Source: Neoconidiobolus thromboides FSU 785
Lineage: Eukaryota; Entomophthoromycota; Entomophthoromycetes; Entomophthorales; Neoconidiobolaceae
Reading direction: 5' to 3'
NCBI GenBank assembly: GCA_025603075.1
Contig: MU626272.1
Span: 1 to 64,000, forward strand
Length of the DNA: 64,000 nucleotides
Positions 57,727-64,000 of this stretch are shown here, piece by piece (positions within the stretch are counted from its first letter, which is position 1; every line of letters begins with the position of its first letter). The position numbers were made by a program, and so were the translations under genes. Below the pieces are notes generated by a model that saw only the letters and a list, made by a program, of their open reading frames with translations, searched no databases and was not told where the DNA came from.

Positions 57727-60700
57727 TTAAATACACCTATAACACGCCACATTAATCCAAGGATCCCTTTTACTAGCTCTTTCTTGTTTATTTTCCACCA
57801 TATAAGAAATTGCCCATTGGCCTCTTTCCCTTAAAGTTACATTAGCTACATAACCTTGATCTCCAGGATAATAAACAAATTTATGAATTTTCATTGAAGG
57901 AGATCTTAATGCTAATTTAAAATGATATGATTCTAATATAGATGGTAACACATGAAATCGATAATTTATGTTATACAGTAAATCAAAATTAACAGGTTCT
58001 ATTATAAAAAACTGCTTTGGGCTTGGTAACAATTTAACAAATTCTTCAGGTGATTTATGTCCGTTATGTTCTAATTTTATAGAAAAACAAAAAGGTAATT
58101 GATATTTTGATGATTCTTTTGGATACCCACAGCGTACTTTTAATATTGCTCTATTCTCTTTACCTTTAATTCGTATCATTATTTTACAATACCTTCCATT
58201 TTCTCTTGATTTACATTGTACTAATGGTAAAAATTTTTTAAAATTGGAATTATTTTTAAACTCAATTGTTTCGATTTCAGCAGAACATTGCATATCTTGT
58301 GGTATCATTAAATTTAATTCACCTGTTTCATCTTCATTAACTGTAATTAAACTTTCTGGTAAATCTAACATCTTAATACCATAATCAAAGAAATGAGATG
58401 TAGCAAATGGTAGTAATTGAAATAAGGAATAAGTTATTGTTGGTTTTAAATACTGATATTTTTCTAATATTGGAAAATGAGTGAATATCATTTTACTTGG
58501 ATTCGTTAAAAAATAAAATTGGTCTAATTTTTTACTTAAGTTAAAAATATGTGTTGATACTGCTAACCCACAATCTATTAATCTATAATATCCTTGTATT
58601 TTAACTATTAAAATAAAATATAAATAAATATTATATTGTTATTATTATAATTATATATTATTATATGACAATTACCTGAATTCCAAGCATGGTTAATAAC
58701 TGGGGTTTTATCCAAATCATATGCATTATTAGGATCTAATATTAAAACATAATTTAAAATTAAAACATAAATATGCTGATTACAATGTAATTTTAATTTA
58801 CCTTTTAATACACCTTCAATAACTTCACATTCTAAACCAGCACAATAAATCATTGCTTTGAACAAATTAGCAAATCCAAACTTTTTACATGAACCTCTAA
58901 TTAACACTGCTTTAGCAGATTCTGAATATTCTGTATTATTATTATCTTCTTCATCTTCATCTTCACTATTTAAACTATCGCTATTACTACTACTACTATT
59001 GTCACTATTATTATTTTCACTATTATTATTATTTTCTTCATCGGAATTATTATTTTCTTCATCAGAAGAATCTAATAAATTAATAGGAGATTGATTATCA
59101 TAATGAATATTATTAGTAATCCAAGTAAATATTGCCCGTATTTTTTGCCAATCATACTTTAAACCAACTACTATATTTTGATTAACCAATTCTTCTATTG
59201 ATATTTGTTTATTATATTTAATTGTTTGCACTTTTACATCAATTTCTTCGAAATCACTTTCTATTAATTTAAATATTATATCACATTTAGCATATTACTA
59301 TTACATTATTATATATTATTCTTACCATCAAAATCAAATCCATCTGCTTCTTTATCAATTACAGGGACTGAAGCACTAAAATGATTTATTTAATATTATT
59401 TAATTATAATTTAAAATAATATTATGTTTACCTTAATAATTGAATGCAGTTATTAACTTTTATTGGCTGGAATTTAGAACTGTTTCTTTTAAATACTTTA
59501 TCTAATAATAATAAAATCACATTAGTATTTTATTTTATAAAAAACAATACTATTTTAAGTTTACTATTTAATTGATTATTGTTATTATTCCCGATTCTAA
59601 AACTTTCTTTTACTTTTAATATTGGATTTTTAATTTGAGGTTTGTCAGATAATGGAGATGGTACAATTGGTGAGAAATCTTTTGATTGATTTAATGTTAA
59701 AAATGGTTTCGGCGATCTTAAATAACTTTCTGTTAATCTTTTACTTGCTTTTTCTTTACTCAATCTAGGTGGGGGCAATGGGGATCCAGGTCCTGTTTCT
59801 TTATGTGATATATTATTATTATTATTATTATTATCATTTCCATTGTTCATTCTTAATTTATTAAAATTATTCATTTTTTCTTCTAATACAGTTGATGTGT
59901 GTAATGTTTTTGCTATTCCTTTATTATTATTTGCAATATTGTTTAGATTTTCCTCAGTTACTTTTAGAGTAATATCCGCTAATAAAGCATCTAAATTCTC
60001 TTGACTATCTGCTTCTTCTAAATCTAGTATTTCATTTTCCTCATATTCTTTCTTTGCTTTTTCCGCCTTCCTCTCTTTCTTTTCCACTTTCCTTTCTTGT
60101 ATTATTCCATTTTCTTCTTGTTTATTATTATTATTAGTATCAATACCTCTTTCGTTTTCTATTTCCATTGATATATTATTATCCATCCATTGATTAATAC
60201 CCAACATTTCTGTATTTGGGCTATCGTTTTGATGAGGAAATAATCCTAAATGATGAGAAGAAGCAATAGGAGGAGTCCCAAAAGTTAAATGATGTCCTAA
60301 GTCGTCCCTTTTCTTTTTAGAAGGTAAACGAGGTAAGGGTTTCCTTGGAGTAGATAAATTACTATTAGTGTAAATAGCAGGAGATGCTTGATAATAGTAT
60401 TGGTTATCATAACCAGGTTCTGTAAGATAATTATAATCATATTGATTATATTGTTGATTAGGATCATAATAATAATAATCTTGGGGAAGTTGAGAGTGTA
60501 ATAGTGGCTGTGATTGGTGTGGATAATAATGAGCTGGATTATTATTATAATAATCATAATGAATATCCTGTATTGGTGGTGTAGTACTTTCATATTCATA
60601 ATAATAGTCATAAGGATTATTTGAGTTGTAAGCTGCTGTTTGCTCATACATTGAATGTCTATTATTAATATTATAATAATTTTGATTATCATAATATATT

Positions 60701-61038
60701 TGCTGTTGTGGTTGTTGTTGTTGTTGGTAACCATTATCATAAACTTCTCCATTGTCCGGGTGCATCATCATAGGTTGATAATAAGGCGATTCACTATTAA
60801 TATAATAGTATTGTTCATAGAAATAGTCATTATTCGTGGGCATTGATTGTGGTCTTGGACTTTTCTCAGGTTTTTTTTCCCTTGCTCTTGGTGTAGGTAG
60901 TGGTCGGCTATTACTTCTCCCTACTCGTTGGGTTGATTCAACACTATGAGTTTTATGCTCTGTATCTGCCATAGCTAATAATATTTCTTCTAAATTTAGA
61001 TCAGATACACTCTGTCGTCGTTGGCTTTGAGAGTCCAT
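57727..61038 (-). CDS. cyk3: Cyk3-like cytokinesis protein (transglutaminase-like domain)
   Basis: Six minus-strand exons (61038-59565, 59501-59432, 59375-59326, 59260-58802, 58735-58676, 58604-57727) join to 996 aa. Residues 70-230 are Tyr/Asn/Gln-rich, Pro-rich stretches (PLPTPRAREKK, KPLPRLPSKKK) follow, and a Glu/Lys-rich middle lies before the C-terminal half. A transglutaminase-like core begins near 545, with GSCKKFGFANLF (Cys656) and INHAWNSVKIQGYYRLID; a Ser/Asn/Asp-rich insert interrupts it. Cyk3 controls septum formation at the actomyosin ring. The SH3 domain of yeast Cyk3 is absent, so binding of the ring scaffold may use the Pro-rich region instead. All joins are in phase. Confidence 0.85.
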
Positions 61039-61771
61039 TTTATTAATTGTATTGTTCTATTACTATTACAGTTTAATTTTTTTGAAAGATTACAAAATTC
61101 AAATTTTTTGATTTTTGATTTATTCATGTGTTGACTACCAATAAAATGAATGATCAAGTTCTCTGAACCCACGTTTTTTTAACAACTCATCATTAGATTA
61201 CTATCTTAAAAATTACTATTTATGGTAAAATAGTACAAAATAGAAAACTTATATTACTTTTATTACATTATACCAATACAATAACAGTGAAAAGTATAAT
61301 TAATAGAAACAAAGGAAGCATTAATCAAATAAGTGAATCGTTTCTAACATATTAAAGAAAATATAAAAAAGTATATTAGATACCATTATTTTAAAAGTAT
61401 ATTAGACCTTTCCTTTCTTTATACCTTCTGATCAGATTATGAGGATGTTTTTTTAGTTTTATCACTTTTTCTATTTTTCAAGCCCTATTTGAGTGAAAAG
61501 GTTGTTGATAAAATCCTTAAACAAAAAGATACATCCCCTTATTATAAACTTAACTCCGGCAATATTTTATTTTAATTTCAAATATTTCAAATATTTCAAA
61601 TAGTATTAATATAAATGTACTTTTCTATTATCTTTTCTTATAACATCTGAACTTAGGTAAATCTCCAATAAATTGGGTGTAATATTAAGTCTCATTTATC
61701 ATTTCTTTTTATTATAAATGCTATTAATAATTCATAAGATAGTTTTTATTTAATATAAAATCTTAATTTTT
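61039..61771. other. Intergenic, MOCS1 3' end to Cyk3-like promoter
   Basis: 730 bp with no gene. It holds one MITE copy (61438-61541) and the Cyk3-like promoter. Confidence 0.6.
61438..61541 (-). repeat. MITE-like element, copy 11
   Basis: Minus orientation, TATGAGGATGTTTTTTTAG to GATACATCCCCTTA. Core TCAAGCCCTATTTGAGTGAA is family-specific. Confidence 0.85.
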
Positions 61772-64000
61772 TTATTCTTCTTTCCTATCAAAAGTACCAC
61801 TTTTCCCGCCAGATTTATGTATTACCATCACATCAAAAATTACTGCTTTAGGATCCACTGCTTTACACATATCAAAAATGGTCAATGCGGCAATTGTAAC
61901 TGCCATTAAGGCTTCCATTTCCACACCAGTTTTACCACTACATTTCACCATACTAATAATTTTAATTATTCCAAATATATCTTCTTTCTTATTTTCTATT
62001 TCAATTTCAATCTCGATTTTATCTAATGATATATTATGACATAGAGGTATTAATCCACTAGTCGTTTTTGCCCCTTGGATACCAGCTATTTGGGCAACAG
62101 TTAATACATCCCCTTTTTTATTTTTTTTATATAAAACTTCTTCACTATTTGGATCTCTTATCTGTTCCATAGCTTCTTTACTTAATCTTATTTTAGCTTG
62201 GGCTTTAGCTATTCTTTTACTTTGAATTTTATCACCTACATCCACCATGGATGCTCTACCTGTATTTGGATCAATATGACTTAATATATTATTTAGTCTT
62301 TTTGTCGAATAGAGGCGTAATTGTGAAATATTAGTTCTTATCGGAAAGAATGAATAATTGGAACTGCTTGATTTGTAAGTTTCATTAGACTTAGATGGCT
62401 CCAAATGAGATATACAAGAGTGAACATGAGTAACAGGAAGTAATAAATCTATTAAAATTAAAAATAAGCTAACTTAATAATAATAAACTATAAATAGAAT
62501 GATTTAATGAGAATTGTATTATTATGCTATTATGTATTATGTGTTATATATTGTTATTATTATATTATTATATTAATATTCTACATTAATTTTATTATTA
62601 ACCACCAATTAATATCATTGGTCTATTTTTTGATTTTGCTAATTCTAACATACCAGCGTGTTTGGGTAATTTCTTTTTTACTGCTATAGATACCAATTGT
62701 TTTATCTCTTCTTCATTGACTTGTTTCCTCAACAAATCTCTTAAACTTATTTCTGAATTTCCAAACAAACATACCTATTATAATATTAAATTATATTATT
62801 GTTAATCTATTATTAAATTGTATTCTAATTTACTTTTAAATTCCCATCCGCTGTTATTCTTAATCGATTACACGTCGAACAAAAATGTTCAGTCATCGAA
62901 CTAATAAATCCAAAATTACCTTTATATCCATTCACTTGATAATGCTAGATGAAAATACCAATTAATTGATTTGTTATTATTATTATTATCTTACTTTTGT
63001 AGTATCATTTTTATCATCTGTAATTTTATTATATTCAGGATATTCATTACCAATCATTTTGAGTAATTCTTTATAAGGTACTAATTTTTTATCACTCCAT
63101 TTATTACCTATAATAATAAAATAAATAAAAAACCCCTAATATTATCAAATATACAAAAATCTAACTCACCATCGAAAGGCATGTATTCAATAAACCTTAC
63201 ACTAATTTTTCTATCTTTAGTTAATTGAATGAATTTAGGTACTTCTGTTTCATTCACTCCTTTAATAACTACGCAATTTATTTTTAAGTGTTCTATATCT
63301 AATCTTTCTGCTTCATCTAAACACTCCATTACTTTACTAAAGCCTAAATTTGTTTTTACATAAAAAATAATCCAAATTTAAACTTTGATAATTTACCATT
63401 CCTCCTCGTCATTAGTTGGTATTGAAATGGGTCTAAAGTATCCAAACTTAAATTTAATGTATTTAATCCATATTGAATTAATTTAGGTAATTTTCTTTTT
63501 AGTGCAATGCCATTGGATGTCATTGCTATTGATTTTAAGCCTAAATCTTTTAATTCAGATAGACCAGCTAAATTAAATATTAATTTTTTACTTTTTAATT
63601 AATTCGTCTTTATTAATATTACCAACTAATTCAATAATATCTTTCCTAATCGATGGTTCACCACCAGTCAATCGAATTTTATCTACTCCTTCACATACAA
63701 ATAATTTTGCTAATTGAAGTATCTCTGTAGTTGTTAATAACTCATTGTTTGGTGTTAATTCAATTCCTTCTTCGGGCATACAATAAGTACCTAATAATTT
63801 TAACAATTAATCATAGTTATTCGCGAATAATCACTGTAGTTACATCTCAAGTTACAACGTTCAGTTAGGGAAATGCGTAAATAGTTATGGGTTCGTTTGT
63901 GTAAGTCAGTTAATGTAGAGTTCAACTAAGAAGTTATAAGGTCTGTAATATGAAAAACAGTAAATTAACTTACCCTCTTAGCATAATATCGGTTAGTAAA
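61772..64000 (-). CDS. mocs1: MOCS1-like molybdopterin-precursor gene (MoaA then MoaC), 5' end outside window
   Basis: Minus-strand exons: beyond 64000 to 63974, 63925-63844, 63790-63623, 63567-63397, 63343-63170, 63107-62995, 62944-62834, 62774 to 62606 (spliced) or 62598 (stop), and 62448-61772. The MoaA part has the radical-SAM site RCNLRCTYC, LTGGEP, a C-terminal Fe-S pattern HFCSTCNRL, and ends NRPMILIGG then TAA; that double glycine is required for MOCS1A activity in the known human enzyme. If a donor inside the Gly-Gly codons (GTGGTT at 62605-62600) joins an acceptor at 62449, the MoaC frame follows without interruption ([11 protein letters not shown], later [24 protein letters not shown]). 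The two halves together turn GTP into cyclic pyranopterin monophosphate, normally in mitochondria. The very 5' end, including any presequence, lies outside the window. Confidence 0.85.

Noticed and set aside
1-64000. CRISPR array, rRNA or plasmid origin
   Set aside because: No direct-repeat/spacer array, rRNA-like stretch or replication-protein gene seen.

Overview
The window is nuclear DNA of a fungus, very rich in A+T, with compact genes cut by short introns. Most introns are about 41-70 nt, begin GTAA or GTGAG, end in TAG or AAG, and often carry a CTAAC/CTAAT-like branch site. Fungal markers include a Zn2Cys6 regulator with a fungal-specific domain, a white-collar photoreceptor, a probable DASH-complex subunit, a Cyk3-type cytokinesis protein and a DPP-V-type secreted peptidase. 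The mitochondrial proteins encoded here (Tam41, tafazzin, Tim13, a PPR protein) show an ordinary aerobic mitochondrion. I cannot fix the species; the mix of white collar, HP1, YABBY-like HMG and molybdopterin genes would suit an early-diverging filamentous fungus, but that is inference.

Layout. 1-5048: a 9-bp satellite, a Zn2Cys6 activator, a small hypothetical, a P-loop polynucleotide-kinase-like gene, then a gene-poor stretch with an orphan exon and a MITE. 5049-10100: a Cld1/ABHD4-5-like lipid hydrolase, a mitochondrial hypothetical, a ten-exon SLC35F-type transporter and a five-exon HP1 gene (chromodomain plus chromoshadow). 12369-19583: SNF2/STH1 remodeller, a CBS-domain AMPK-gamma-like protein and an EIF1AD homologue. 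20739-23183: white-collar-1-like LOV photoreceptor. 26551-33783: Tam41, adenosine kinase, a PPR protein, prefoldin 6, EMC5 and a 61-aa YABBY/HMG-like protein. 35790-46314: Prp22, an acyl-CoA-binding-domain protein, tafazzin, two C2-domain paralogues and a DPP-V-like peptidase. 48603-57294: a UPF0658-like membrane protein, a 16-exon DUF4211 protein, a Duo1-like protein, RNase H, an N-myristoylated acidic protein, a HAPSTR1-like protein and Tim13. 57727-64000: a Cyk3-like cytokinesis protein and a MOCS1 (MoaA+MoaC) gene running off the right edge.

Split genes were rebuilt by hand. For each, the proposed exon lengths sum to a whole number of codons and the joined protein reads through a known domain. 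Cardiolipin biology is over-represented: Tam41 makes CDP-diacylglycerol and tafazzin remodels cardiolipin, while the Cld1-like hydrolase may deacylate it. They are not adjacent, so no cluster is claimed.

The gene-poor stretches hold eleven copies of one roughly 100-bp MITE-like element with terminal TATGGGGATGT-type inverted repeats. The most interesting observation is in MOCS1. The MoaA part ends in its own Gly-Gly-stop, and a possible weak 5' splice site lies inside the Gly-Gly codons; using it would join MoaA in frame to MoaC. This is the same kind of arrangement as the alternatively spliced human MOCS1. No clearly new multi-gene system was found.
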